NCBI GenBank assembly: GCA_964019425.1
Contig: OZ025791.1
Location: 1,340,501-1,404,500, forward strand
Source of the DNA: Flectonema sp. DT1601
Lineage: Eukaryota > Euglenozoa > Diplonemea > Diplonemida > Diplonemidae
DNA: 64,000 bases
Reading direction: 5' to 3'
The first letter of the stretch is position 1, and each line of letters begins with the position of its first letter. The translations under genes and the position numbers were made by a program. The notes under the pieces are model-generated. The model was given only the letters and a program-made list of their open reading frames with translations. It was not told the DNA's origin and searched no databases. Of this stretch, positions 9,592-19,894 are shown piece after piece.

Positions 9592-11065
9592 TAACGATCA
9601 GTTAGTGTTGTTAATTCTTCATTGAAGGAATCATCTTTAGAAAGAGAAAATATACGAAGACCTCGTTCACTTTCTCAGTTATTGATTTAGTTGTCAACAT
9701 CTACACAGTAAGTACTTTGGTATTGAATAAGAGTTCAATCCTGGAGGGTCATCATTGATGATCAGCTCAAGTCTTTTGTGACTTCTTTTTTTGCACAACC
9801 AAAACTATTTAAACGGTTTTCGATGTGGTAAAAAAAAGACATGCTAAGTCTGAAACTTTTTCTGCCTTAGCGCTGGTTCGTATTTTTTGATTGACTTTCG
9901 TTGCGAAAAAACAAATTGAATAATTGCTTTTCTTTTCCCTCTTTATTTTAAAAGCTATTGTTGTTGTTTTTTTTTTTTTTTTTTTTTTATTTCCCTATTA
10001 TTGTAAATTTTATTTTTCTTACTCACAATGTAATATTTACTTAACTTCGGATTTTAACTATTTTTCACAAAAAGAATTATGTGAAAAGTCAAAAGAATGA
10101 TCAAAATATCCATCACACCGAGTAGTAGATATCTGTTTGTTTCATTCTTTGTGATGTTTTAAATCAGTGAGGCGCTAATACGTGGATCGTCTCTCTTTAC
10201 TGTAGAGACCACTTCAGTGAGTTGCCTCGAAAAGGTTTCTTGCTAATACATAGATCAGGTCTAAAATAACTATTTTCCCTTTTGTGTACATGCATGATGT
10301 TGTTCTGTACGAGAGGTTGTATCTGTACCTGCGCCAATCTTATTTAGTTTGGTTTAGTTTTTTTTTCTTTTTTTCTTTTTTTCTTTTTTTTTTTTTTGTC
10401 ATTCTTTGTTTGCCAAAAACAAAATTACTGTTTCGATTTAGTGGGTACCAATAAAAAGAGCACCCCCACGTGTGTGTGGTGATGGCAGCTGTACAATTAT
10501 ATCTGTCACTTTTTTTTTCCATCTCGAATACATGTTTTACGAGCGAAGAGAGAATTGTGGCAGCGTAAGGTTATCGCCTTTATAGACGTTGTTTCTGGTT
10601 GCGCACAAACAAAACCAAAGCGTGAGAATTATTTAGTGAAGTGTCGATTCTTTCTTGGGATCCAGTCCCTGGTTTCCTTTCCTCTTTTTTTTCCCTGAAC
10701 AGCAGTTTTTTTTCTTTTTGTTTTCCCATCTCGTATCGGTACTCATCGAGTCAAAAGCGTCGTTTAGCTCAATTCCGGCCAAGGTCATTTTATTATGGTC
10801 TGGCGCAGTTATGATTAAACTGACTGTCTTCTTGATCTTTTTGTTTTCATTTCTTGCTGAATGATATGGCTATGTGCTGCCCAATTCTTGTGGTACTTTT
10901 ATAAAGCTTTCGGTAAGCCCACAGTACAATTATAATGCTTTGGACAACTGGGTGAACGATCCTCGGTGGGTTTCTATTGTCTTTCGTGGTATGTGGGCAT
11001 ATGGCAGATATAGTCGTATTACAAAAAAAGATGTTGTGTATGGAAGAAAGGGGTTTTTTATTTAT
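9592..11065. other. Spacer with an orphan third copy of the membrane-gene 5' flank
   Basis: The copy B 3' flank runs to about 9895. Bases 10018-10215 match the upstream region of genes A and B (3329-3480), including CAGTGAGGCGCTAATAC, but no third coding region follows, so a third copy has been lost or truncated. T-rich runs of 15-20 fill 9960-9990 and 10350-10400. Short open frames at 10655-11116 are T-rich or lack relatives and are not called. Confidence 0.65.
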
Positions 11066-11484
11066 CCAAGCCCCCCCTCACATTTAAAACTAATGTTAAA
11101 TTATGGTTACGGTTAACTCCCCCTTTTGTTTACATTAAGTTAAACCCCCACATCAAATTACCCCACTCCGAAGGTATAATTATCCTTTTTATGTTTTCTT
11201 TGATTAACAGCTACAAATGTCTTTTTCAGTCAAGTACTTAATATTAATTTGTTATTAGTACCTAAAGTGTTATTGTTGTTAAGGTTTCACTCCCACTCTC
11301 GGATCATTTCTCTTTTATTTTCTTTAGTTGTTTTCAACCTGTTAGCCTCTGGGTAAGGTGGGAGCTACCCAGACCCCTCGTAGTCATCAGTTCTGTATTT
11401 TGATAACTAACTATTGCAAACTCATATTATGATCGCTCTAGTTGATAAAAATAGTTCTTCAAAGGTTGTTTAAATTGAAACTAA
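11066..11484. repeat. Right copy of the duplicated arm, part 1
   Basis: It matches bases 1 to about 540. Relative to the left copy it lacks about 85 bp near 11106 and about 60 bp near 11365. It ends at the transposon's candidate target duplication ATATATAT. Confidence 0.85.
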
Positions 11485-11492
11485 ATATATAT

Positions 11493-11677
11493 GAGAGGAT
11501 GCCAAAAGTAGGGTACCATTTTGTACCACGGGTAACTGCCGGCCTCTAAATCTTGGTCTGAGCACTTTTTTGGCCCACTCTGTATATTAGAAAACTCAAT
11601 TCCGGGTCTGGGATACAACTTTACTTGTCACCAGTTCAAAAATTCTGCAATTTTTAGGGGAAATTGACTGTATTACT
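11493..11677 (+). repeat. Left terminal inverted repeat
   Basis: Inverted partner of 12718-12901. It runs inward to GACTGTATTAC. Confidence 0.85.
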
Positions 11678-11947
11678 GTGTTATGCAGTACACACACAGG
11701 GGGCAGGTTTACTTCACATATCAGACCTCTGTAATTAGATGCATTGTTCTCCGTGGCTGTCGAACTCCATATCCTGGGCAAGCAGACCCATCCCCATCCG
11801 ATGAATTTAGAAACTGCATGACAAAATTAATACGTAAGTTTTGGCACAAGCAGCGAAGCTAAGAGGACTGATGGACTGATATTGATCATTCGTGTGCATT
11901 CTGCACCTACACTAACTTACTAATAATGTTGTACACACTTACGTTTT

Positions 11948-12592
11948 TTAAGGGGTTACACTGCTACTTGAATCAGAGCTTTCGGATTCAGAACGACGGT
12001 CTGGACAATTTCGGAGATCATGAGTAAGAGAGCTGCACTGGCTGCATTGGCGCTTCTTTCTAACAGGCTTCTCGGGGGCACTTTTCCGTTTGCAGGCTCG
12101 TTGTTGGATGGTGTGCTCCCTGTCTAACCTTTCAAAAAAGGCTTCTTTTCTTGCTCGTTTATTCTTCAGGGAATCGATATGCTGACTGTGCTCTATCTCT
12201 GCAAACTTGTTGTTGTCCGCGGTTGTGTCAAGGGGTGTAGATCCAATAGTGCTCTTCTCAGCTCTAGTAAGGGGAAGCTTATCTGATATTTTGGGCTTGT
12301 GGTTCAGTAGCAAAGTAGCCTTACCTCCGTCAAGTGCAAATTGCGGGTTTTCGTCAGAGAAAGCTGTGATATATATCTGACCTGAAGTATCCTTTCGGTA
12401 GGTGGGGATGCTGGTTACGGCTGGGATGCGGAGGTTCTGCACACTCACTTCTTGCTCTTCAAAGAAGAGGAATACAAGTGTTGTGTCGCTGAGCGTTCGG
12501 AGTACGCCTGCCACCTCGGTGAGGGTACGCACCGGTGCCCACTCTCGATGAGGTCTGGATGACATTTGATATGCTGCCGAAATGCCTGTCAC
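11948..12592 (-). CDS. Transposon-borne protein with a CCHC zinc knuckle
   Basis: This 214-residue frame fills the interior of the transposon and is the only sizeable minus-strand frame with ordinary composition in the window. Near the C terminus is a C-x2-C-x4-H-x4-C knuckle (CSQCSSLTHDLRNC), preceded by a basic stretch (CKRKSAPEKPVRKKRQ) and followed by a serine/acid tail. The knuckle after a basic tract is typical of nucleic-acid-binding regions and of some MULE transposase C termini. No DDE catalytic core was seen, so the protein may be an accessory DNA-binding protein or the remnant of a longer transposase. Confidence 0.6.
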   Translation of the reverse strand: MTGISAAYQMSSRPHREWAPVRTLTEVAGVLRTLSDTTLVFLFFEEQEVSVQNLRIPAVTSIPTYRKDTSGQIYITAFSDENPQFALDGGKATLLLNHKPKISDKLPLTRAEKSTIGSTPLDTTADNNKFAEIEHSQHIDSLKNKRARKEAFFERLDREHTIQQRACKRKSAPEKPVRKKRQCSQCSSLTHDLRNCPDRRSESESSDSSSSVTP

Positions 12593-12717
12593 AGTGGCTC
12601 TCGTTCTAGAGTATCCTTAATTGTCATTGTTATTTGTGAAGCTGTGATTCAAGCGAGTGACACTCTCCTACTACTACCTTACAAATTGGTCTCAACTGTG
12701 CACAAGCATCTTACAGT

Positions 12718-12901
12718 GTAATACAGTCAATTTCCCCTAAAAATTGCAGAATTTTTGAACTGGTGACAAGTAAAGTTGTATCCCAGACCCGGAATTGAGT
12801 TTTCTAATATACAGAGTGGGCCAAAAAAGTGCTCAGACCAAGATTTAGAGGCCAGCAGTTACCCGTGGTACAAAATAGGCCCTACTTTTGGCACGTCCAT
12901 T
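12718..12901 (-). repeat. Right terminal inverted repeat
   Basis: Inverted partner of 11493-11677. It contains CTGGTGACAAGTAAAG-TTGTATCCCAGA, which resembles a segment near the right end of the other element family (1540-1568). Confidence 0.85.
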
Positions 12902-12909
12902 ATATATAT

Positions 12910-13217
12910 TTTTTTTTTTTTAAAAAACCTTTATTGTAGTCGTAACAAAACGTGCGATATTTTTGTTTTGTTTTTACTTTTTCCGTATAATAATATTTTC
13001 TACATTCCGTACAATTATTTTCTTAAACACGTTTTTTTTTTTTCCACCGGAAGAAATACAACTTCATTGAGCAAAATCAAATTTATGCTGACCCGTCATG
13101 GCGATAAGAACTATTTTTGAAACTGATTTATTTTTTCACTTATTTTTTTTAACTCAATTATTGTTAATTTTGACCTTTCATAAATCACTTTTTACTTCGT
13201 CACTCCAGAAGCATAAG
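12910..13217. repeat. Right copy of the duplicated arm, part 2, and 5' flank of the coiled-coil gene
   Basis: It matches about 545-845 and then 1805-1885. It contains the truncated relic of the small ORF (ATG at 13098). It ends in CACTCCAG, a pyrimidine/AG site 9 nt before the ATG at 13218. Confidence 0.7.
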
Positions 13218-15566
13218 ATGGCCAGGGCAGCTGTTGTTCATCTTCAACAACAGTACAACCTGTCTGAAGATTTCGTTAAAAGATTAGAAAATGTCTGTTT
13301 GAGTGGATCTGGTTCTGACTCCTCGCGGGAAATGGCTTCAGAAGAAGATGAAGATAGTTTTGAACAACAGCTTCTCGAGCGTAGGGAGATCTCTAATAAC
13401 AGAGAGACTGCTGAACTGAAGGCCAGACTTAATGCGACGGAACAAGAACTGAAATTAATGTCCAGCAACTGCGCAGTTCTAAAAAACGAAATCCAAAATG
13501 CGACCATTCAAAAACAACATTTCGAAGAGCGTTACAAAGAAATGTCTCAAATGGCTGGAGAAACAGCTGCCAGAATAGAACGTGTTTCTCAAGAGGATGA
13601 GAAATTCCGAAACAATATAAAAACATCGATTCACAACAGATTGTTTATTGGAGCAGAAGTTGCTGCCTCTTTATTAACAAAACCAACGGAAATGCTCGAC
13701 CTGATTGAATACATTCAACTGAAGGTTCATCAAGCAATGGTCACAGAGTATTCATTCAGAGAGGAAAAGACTTCCAATGTTGATATTTTAACCAGAGACT
13801 TACAATTTGCACGTGCAGAAGCATCTCGCTTACAAGGACTGCAAGAAGATAGCAGTACGTTGTTAGAAAGAATGAAAGAAGATCATTCGAGAAAGATTTC
13901 AAGATTGACAGATTCTATTCAAAGACTTGAAGTAGAGCTTGAGGAAGCAACACAAAGCATTCATGACAATAAAGCAAAAGTGAGATTGGCTGCTAAACAA
14001 CAGGATGATCTAAATACGAGAACTATGCAAGTTCAAGAATTAGAAACTGAAAGAATTCAACTGGCAAAAAGAATTGAAATTCTCTCCGAAGACGTCAAAG
14101 TTTCCAGGACTGACATCGAACAAGATAAATATAACAGCAAAGCAAACGGCATGAAAGCTGAGTGTTTAATAAGTGAAAATACCATTCTAAATAAAAGATG
14201 TTGTTCCCTTGAACAAGAGAAGACCGATCTCACTACGCAATGTAAATCACTTCAACAACAGCTAACTAACTCTTTGGATAAATATTCAGCAGACATATTA
14301 TTAATAAGAAGTCAACACGATGAGAAACTATCAACAGAATTAAGTAGAGCTCAGTCACAAGCATCTATTGAGATTCAAAGAATAAGAGAACACACGACAG
14401 CTATAACAGAAAGAGAATCACATCAATTAAAAACTGATAAAGATATTTGTAATCAGGAATTGAAAGCTTCTCGTATGCGTGTCGCTGACTTAGATTCTGA
14501 TATTCGACAACTCCGAATTGAACACAAAGGAGTAGAAGAATCCCTTCGACTTAACATCTCTACCGTACAATCCGAACTAAAAATCAAACTCCTTGAAAAC
14601 CAACAACTTTCCATCCTAAAAGAACAACACGAAGGAACCATCCACGAGTTAAACATCGAAGCGGAATGTAGCAACAAAAAACTTGATACTTTAAAAGCTG
14701 AGTTCTACGAACAGAAGATGGCCCACAACAGTAGAACATGTGAATTAGAAGGTCAAGTGTTATCAATAAAAGAAAGACTAACGATATACGACGAACTGGA
14801 GACAGAATGCGATACCGCAATTGAAATGGCTGGTGAACAACATGGAGATCTGGGTCCCAACAGAGCTGCTGACATTTTGGGTACGGTGCCATCAGCTGCT
14901 GGACGACGGGTTCAGCATAGCTTGGTGTTGGCACAAAAAGCGTTGAGATTGCAAAATGAATTGGCGTCTGTCGAGAAAAAACTTCGTCAAAAGTCTGATG
15001 AACATTCGAAAACAACATCCGAACTAAATCGTGTTAAGGGAATTGTTGGAACACAAGGCCAACCATACCAATACTTTGTTGATACTTTAGCATTAAAGGA
15101 CGCAGAGATTTCTGAATTGAAACACGATCTTACCTCTGCTGAATCAAACAACAACTTTGATAGAAAAGACGTAAACGCATTATCAAATGAGAACGATGTG
15201 TTGAGGAATAGACTTGAGCAGTTAACTTCTGACATGGGACTTCTGTATGAACAAAGAACAGAACTTAGTAACTACATTCAAACTAACCTTTCACATAATC
15301 GCCAGTCGAGTAAGGGAAGACGTTCCACAAGAACAACTGCTGAATTTTCAGAACAAAATCTCGAACGAGTTCACAGCATTTCATCTTCTCGTCGTCCAAA
15401 AGATACGAAGCGACGCAGCACCGTTAGCATCGCTCCTAAAATTTCAATTGAGAGTGCAGTTCCACTGTTCCCACCGCATCAACATCCACCAGCACCACTT
15501 ACCTCTCTTGTGACTGATCTAAGTGCCGGTTCTATTCTTACGCAACCCATTGTTATATCTGCGTAG
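13218..15566 (+). CDS. Long coiled-coil protein, 782 residues
   Basis: Nearly the whole protein from about residue 20 to 680 is charged heptad-type sequence rich in Glu, Gln, Lys and Leu, so a long coiled coil is expected. The last about 90 residues are Ser/Arg/Pro-rich and probably disordered. No catalytic domain is seen. A frame upstream to 13098 exists, but that segment is T-rich and belongs to a separate relic. The ATG at 13218 (MARAAVVHLQQQ) follows CACTCCAG and is the start preserved in the pseudogene at 1886. A cytoskeletal or basal-body scaffold role is plausible given the similar neighbours at 16782 and 19895, but this is inference from composition and context. Confidence 0.8.
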   Translation: MARAAVVHLQQQYNLSEDFVKRLENVCLSGSGSDSSREMASEEDEDSFEQQLLERREISNNRETAELKARLNATEQELKLMSSNCAVLKNEIQNATIQKQHFEERYKEMSQMAGETAARIERVSQEDEKFRNNIKTSIHNRLFIGAEVAASLLTKPTEMLDLIEYIQLKVHQAMVTEYSFREEKTSNVDILTRDLQFARAEASRLQGLQEDSSTLLERMKEDHSRKISRLTDSIQRLEVELEEATQSIHDNKAKVRLAAKQQDDLNTRTMQVQELETERIQLAKRIEILSEDVKVSRTDIEQDKYNSKANGMKAECLISENTILNKRCCSLEQEKTDLTTQCKSLQQQLTNSLDKYSADILLIRSQHDEKLSTELSRAQSQASIEIQRIREHTTAITERESHQLKTDKDICNQELKASRMRVADLDSDIRQLRIEHKGVEESLRLNISTVQSELKIKLLENQQLSILKEQHEGTIHELNIEAECSNKKLDTLKAEFYEQKMAHNSRTCELEGQVLSIKERLTIYDELETECDTAIEMAGEQHGDLGPNRAADILGTVPSAAGRRVQHSLVLAQKALRLQNELASVEKKLRQKSDEHSKTTSELNRVKGIVGTQGQPYQYFVDTLALKDAEISELKHDLTSAESNNNFDRKDVNALSNENDVLRNRLEQLTSDMGLLYEQRTELSNYIQTNLSHNRQSSKGRRSTRTTAEFSEQNLERVHSISSSRRPKDTKRRSTVSIAPKISIESAVPLFPPHQHPPAPLTSLVTDLSAGSILTQPIVISA

Positions 15567-15910
15567 TTATGTGATGACACTGACACGGTTTGATTCGAGT
15601 TACCGATTTAGTTGAGGTCGTATGACCGTTTTATTAGATACAAACGAAACCAATAAGCAAACACATGCTTTGCGATAGAATATAGAAGAATATATAGTAT
15701 TCCCCTCCTTTATCCCTCCTTCTTATTATTTTTTAAGAATTAGAAAATTTCTATTATACGAAAGTACTAATCTAGTTGATTGCTCAGTCTTGTCTTAATA
15801 ATATTTCTTACTTCGACAGTTCTTCAGATGGGAAGTGATAGAATTCTTCTTGGTAGTAATCGCATGCAGAATATAATTTTATTATTTTAATTTTTTCAGG
15901 TGTCAGAACC
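15567..15910. other. Spacer between coiled-coil gene and methyltransferase
   Basis: T-rich spacer of 344 bp. It ends in a long pyrimidine tract, TTTTTTCAG, at 15899, 11 nt before the next ATG, the clearest acceptor-like site in the window. Confidence 0.5.
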
Positions 15911-16648
15911 ATGTCATCAACAGTTGGATTCCTTCAGGAATTTGACGTCTCTGGCGTTGGTATAAAAATGGTCGGCAACGATTCTGTTGACAATACTGGT
16001 GCAAAGAGAGTTTGGGACGCAGCAGTAGTACTAGCAGCGTATTTTACAGGAGGAAAGGGAGGAGGTAAAGGAAAACGAACAGATGTCACTGGTAAGAAAA
16101 TAATCGAACTCGGATCAGGATTGGGATACCTCGCTAGCGTACTAGCAATGCAGGGAGCCGATGTCCTTGCGACGGAAATGGAAGAAATGCTTCCACTTCT
16201 TTCTAGAAATACCTCCATTGCTACAGCCACTGCAAGGGGTGAAGGTAAAAGTAAATGTAAAGACGTGTTGACTGCAAAGCTTGATTGGACAACTCATGAA
16301 ACTGACATTCCAAAGTTACCAACAGAGCTGTCCTTTGATATGATTATTGCTACTGATGTTATATATTTAGAACAGTACCTTCCTCCATTTCTTGAGACTG
16401 TTGCATCCCTACTACGTACCTCCCCTTCAGCAGTAGTTTATATTTGTGTTGATGTTCGTAATGAAAATACTCTGCGACAGTTTCACAAGTCTCTTGTTGA
16501 TGATCTGAAGCTTTCTATTAAAACGATTCCTCACAAGAAATTACCAGCTCCGTATAACGGACCTGACTGGGAGCATGCGACTATACTTCACGGGAAGTTG
16601 GGAAAGATAAAAAGCTTAAAGACAAGTCCAGTCGAAGAAGAAGTCTAA
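15911..16648 (+). CDS. METTL21-type lysine methyltransferase (Methyltransf_16 family)
   Basis: The 245-residue protein has the order of a small seven-beta-strand SAM-dependent methyltransferase. The family's N-terminal W-containing segment (KRVWDAAVVLAAYF) comes first, then motif I IIELGSGLGYLASVLA at about 63-78, the acidic end of strand 2 (LATEMEE), and the post-strand-4 segment FDMIIATDVIYLEQYLPP at about 143-160. The DVIY motif is the family's hallmark in place of NPPY. Length fits METTL21/VCPKMT relatives, which methylate lysines on chaperones and elongation factors; the substrate here cannot be told. The ATG is 11 nt after TTTTTTCAG. Confidence 0.85.
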   Translation: MSSTVGFLQEFDVSGVGIKMVGNDSVDNTGAKRVWDAAVVLAAYFTGGKGGGKGKRTDVTGKKIIELGSGLGYLASVLAMQGADVLATEMEEMLPLLSRNTSIATATARGEGKSKCKDVLTAKLDWTTHETDIPKLPTELSFDMIIATDVIYLEQYLPPFLETVASLLRTSPSAVVYICVDVRNENTLRQFHKSLVDDLKLSIKTIPHKKLPAPYNGPDWEHATILHGKLGKIKSLKTSPVEEEV

Positions 16649-16781
16649 CCATCTCATCAAATCATTTGATCATATTATTTGTTTAGGATCAGCACCTTTT
16701 AGAAGAGTATTTCATTAAGGGAGGTAGTCACTTGTATTAATTTATTTTATTCCTACAGTCTTACACTTCTCAATGTGAGCA

Positions 16782-19619
16782 ATGAAAGAGACGCACAACC
16801 CTGTTGTATCAAGGCTTAAAAACAGAGAGAAGAGTTTCTATTCAGGAGTGAGGGTATCACCAAGAAGCCCATGGAGGACCAGTACTGCATCTGCTGCTAT
16901 CACACCACGACTGGTAGGGACATCAAAGAAAGGCACTAATACAGATCCGGATATGGAAAATGAAATTCAGGATTTGAGACGAAAATTGAATGAACTGACA
17001 ACAGCTGGTGTGGTCTACAGAAAACAAGTCGACAACCTGTTTGGAGAGCTGCAAAATGAGGTCGCAGAAAAAAAAATTGAAATCGAAAAACTACGACTTC
17101 GACTCTCCTCATCACCACTCGCACCTACAACAGATGAACGAGAACCTCGCGAGCAACTGATAGCCTGCGTGAGTAGTCTGCGGTCTTTGTATGAATCAAA
17201 CCTAATCACACCTCAGGCATGGGAACCTTACCTTCCACTACTACAACAGATATGTAACTCTTCATCAAGTAAGTTAGTAACAACACCAGCAACTAGAGAA
17301 CGACTTGCTACACTACTTCAAGACACGAAGGTAGCTGATGCTTTTGTTTTAGATCTTGAGAAACGATTATCACAACAAGTAGAGACATCAGAGTCTTTGA
17401 AATCTGATAATAAAAAACTTCAGAAGGCGGTGCTACTTGCCGAATGCAAGTGCAAAGATCTGGAACAGCAGAAAACTATTTTGATGGACAACCAGCGTCG
17501 TGATGTTGTTACTGCTGCTGTCAATACAGAAACAGAAACGGAATCGGATTTAGATGAAATGGTGACTGATATCCCGCATTCACCAATGTCTCCACAGCAT
17601 TTGGAACTGCGTTCAGAGTTGCATGCGAAGATCTCGTCTTTGGAATTTGAAGTCAGTCGAAATACTCAACTGGAACGATCGATATCTTTATGTAATGATA
17701 CAATTAGTAGATTAGGTAATAGGGTTATCACTCTTCAGCAAGAAGCAAATAAAGTTCCTTCACTTCAGCAACAGCTATCACAGTTCCACACACAGAATTC
17801 ATTAACTCTTCAACAATATCAAGAACGAAACACATCACTCCGACTTCGATGTGATTCAGCTGAAAAAGTATCAGTTCAGCACCAAGTTAGTCTTCAAGGT
17901 TGTATTACAAAGATGTCTGAGTCTTTTCAGTTTCATTCAAAAAAAGTGAAAGACACGCAAAAAAAAACCGTAAAAACATACCTATCAACTCTGAAACTCA
18001 GACTCGCACAACGTTATTTTTCACTCTGGAAATGCGTAATTCTTCAGAATAAGATTGTGTTATTGGAAAATGGAATGTCAGCTGCATCAGGAAAAATAAA
18101 AATACTCAGAGACAGGTGCATCAATTCTGAAGCATTTCACAAGATAAAAAATGCACAAGTCCAGGCTGTTTCAAGCGAAATTCAACATGTGAACGCTGAG
18201 CGCGACAGACTCATTACGCAACTTCAAATTGAAGCCAATAAAAGAGTATCTTCATCGCAAAATTTCAAACGAACTGAATCGATTATTAAAAAAAGATCAT
18301 CGGACTTTATATCGAGAATAGTCCAACGGAGTGTACTATCAGCTCGATATGTACAGTGGAATGCGATGACTGCTATGAAAAAATCAACTCGAAAGCATGC
18401 AATGATCATTTCCGATCAGTGTTCATTAGAAATAAATTCCGTAACTGATTATAAAAACGTGATCATACTACAACAGAAAAACAAATATCAAAAATATATT
18501 TTTAATTTTGGAAATCGTGAATCGGTTTTGAAGATATTACAAAAATCATGGATGAATCTGTGGATGTTCATTCAGTTGAAAAGGGATGTGAAAAAAACAA
18601 ATTTGCATCAACAACAACGATCAAACCAACTTGAAAGATCATCCGCAAGCATCGCAGAGTTGCAACACCAAGTTCAACTCAGCTTATTTAAGTCAAAAAC
18701 TGTGGGTGCGATGACATTACATAAAAAGATAACTCAAATCCATCGATCGATATCATTTCGAAAATGGTTTTTATGGAGAACTCAAATCCAAAATGTGAAA
18801 TCTTTAATTAGAGTAAAGACAATAACACGTCGTCAAGCAACTCAACTTGGAAAAGTTATCACTGCAGGGCGTATGATTTCCACTCTTGATACGGCGAGGT
18901 TACAATATGGATATTACGGTATACTTGAGCGATGCATGTTTACCAATAAATTAAAAAAATCAGCCAAAACTATTAACATTATGCAACTCAAGTTCAACAA
19001 ATCGCTTTGCTATTGGATGAAAAAATCTGAATTATTTTTAAAAAAATTTAACGAAATTAAATTTTTGTTTAGATACTTTGTAAAATTGAAAACACACTCC
19101 GATTTTATGATACTTAAAAAAGAGTCAATTCAGAGAAACCAATCTGAAAAAAATAAAATTAAAAATAAACTAAAAACCACTTCCACCATATCATCTCTAA
19201 GACGTGATCTCCAACTGTTGATCAGGTATTATATATATTGGGTGTCAGTGGAGAGGATGAGAAAAGATAAGTTCACTCGCAAGGTACAAAAATCAGCAGG
19301 TGATTGTGAAAAGCTATTAAACGTCAGAGATCATCATATCAAGGACCTCTCTCTTAAGTTAGCCAATCAGACTACTTCTCATGAAACTTTGTTAGTAAAA
19401 TTTGACAACGATGCGTCAACAGCATTGACGGTATCGTCATCACTGTGTCGTTTATCTGCTCATTGCACTGAGCTGGGAAGGTCGCTTATTAACCTTGAGA
19501 GCGCTCTTATTGATGTTCCTGTCGATCAGCATTCATCTGATGTTCTGATTTTTATTCAATCTTGTCGGGGATGGTGGGAAGGTGTTCACCCGATTATTCC
19601 AATTGAGGGTTTAGAGTAA
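16782..19619 (+). CDS. Sfi1-like / coiled-coil centriolar or basal-body protein
   Basis: This 945-residue protein starts with a basic disordered region, then a short module at 58-100 (MENEIQDLRRKLNEL, then AGVVYRKQVDNLF) shared with the next gene. Coiled coil follows to about 395. From about 400 to 830 come spaced aromatic-Trp motifs in basic helical sequence: RYFSLWKCV near 411, RYVQWNAM near 522, FRKWFLWR near 660, CYWMKKS near 743, YYIYWVSVERM near 816. This pattern is what Sfi1 repeats look like; in known proteins they form a long helix that binds centrin. A centrin-binding basal-body fibre is therefore likely. The ATG lies 24 nt after CCTACAG. Confidence 0.7.
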   Translation: MKETHNPVVSRLKNREKSFYSGVRVSPRSPWRTSTASAAITPRLVGTSKKGTNTDPDMENEIQDLRRKLNELTTAGVVYRKQVDNLFGELQNEVAEKKIEIEKLRLRLSSSPLAPTTDEREPREQLIACVSSLRSLYESNLITPQAWEPYLPLLQQICNSSSSKLVTTPATRERLATLLQDTKVADAFVLDLEKRLSQQVETSESLKSDNKKLQKAVLLAECKCKDLEQQKTILMDNQRRDVVTAAVNTETETESDLDEMVTDIPHSPMSPQHLELRSELHAKISSLEFEVSRNTQLERSISLCNDTISRLGNRVITLQQEANKVPSLQQQLSQFHTQNSLTLQQYQERNTSLRLRCDSAEKVSVQHQVSLQGCITKMSESFQFHSKKVKDTQKKTVKTYLSTLKLRLAQRYFSLWKCVILQNKIVLLENGMSAASGKIKILRDRCINSEAFHKIKNAQVQAVSSEIQHVNAERDRLITQLQIEANKRVSSSQNFKRTESIIKKRSSDFISRIVQRSVLSARYVQWNAMTAMKKSTRKHAMIISDQCSLEINSVTDYKNVIILQQKNKYQKYIFNFGNRESVLKILQKSWMNLWMFIQLKRDVKKTNLHQQQRSNQLERSSASIAELQHQVQLSLFKSKTVGAMTLHKKITQIHRSISFRKWFLWRTQIQNVKSLIRVKTITRRQATQLGKVITAGRMISTLDTARLQYGYYGILERCMFTNKLKKSAKTINIMQLKFNKSLCYWMKKSELFLKKFNEIKFLFRYFVKLKTHSDFMILKKESIQRNQSEKNKIKNKLKTTSTISSLRRDLQLLIRYYIYWVSVERMRKDKFTRKVQKSAGDCEKLLNVRDHHIKDLSLKLANQTTSHETLLVKFDNDASTALTVSSSLCRLSAHCTELGRSLINLESALIDVPVDQHSSDVLIFIQSCRGWWEGVHPIIPIEGLE

Positions 19620-19894
19620 TCGTCTTATTTTATTTTATTTTATTTTTTATAATATTAGAAATTATTTTTTTTTTTTTAAAATCTTGTTCATTTGTTATTG
19701 TAGGGGCAGCAGTTCTTCTGGTAATGTCAGCCTTCTAAAATAATTTTTAATTTTTTTTTCCATCACCCCCTTCTAAGAACCAAATGATCGAGTAGTGACT
19801 GATAGAGGCGGAGGTTCTTATTTAGTGTTTTGTTAGCTATCCTTAATAAGATTAATTTTTATTTCAGCATCCTGTAGGTGTCAGGCATAATTAA

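Larger units (their letters stand above)
11493..12901. mobile_element. DNA transposon with about 184-bp terminal inverted repeats
   Basis: The left end (11493-11677) and right end (12718-12901) are inverted copies of about 184 bp with few mismatches, apart from the outermost 8-10 bases. Key inner motifs are CCAAAAGTAGGG and GGCCAAAAAAGTGCTCAGACC. The site is empty in the left arm at about 530-560, proving insertion. Candidate target duplications are ATATATAT at 11485-11492 and 12902-12909, though the AT-rich context makes this uncertain. Long TIRs and an 8-9 bp duplication recall Mutator-like elements, while a TA target and CCAAAAGT ends recall Tc1/mariner. One minus-strand ORF is carried. 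Confidence 0.85.

Noticed and set aside
10655-11116. Two short + frames after gene B
   Set aside because: One is Phe/Leu-rich from T tracts, the other starts without an acceptor and ends in the duplicated arm; no relatives were recognised.
13098-13217. N-terminal extension of the coiled-coil protein by 40 residues
   Set aside because: The segment is T-rich, derives from the relic of the small ORF at 814, and lies before the acceptor-like CACTCCAG. The ATG at 13218 is the start shared with the pseudogene.
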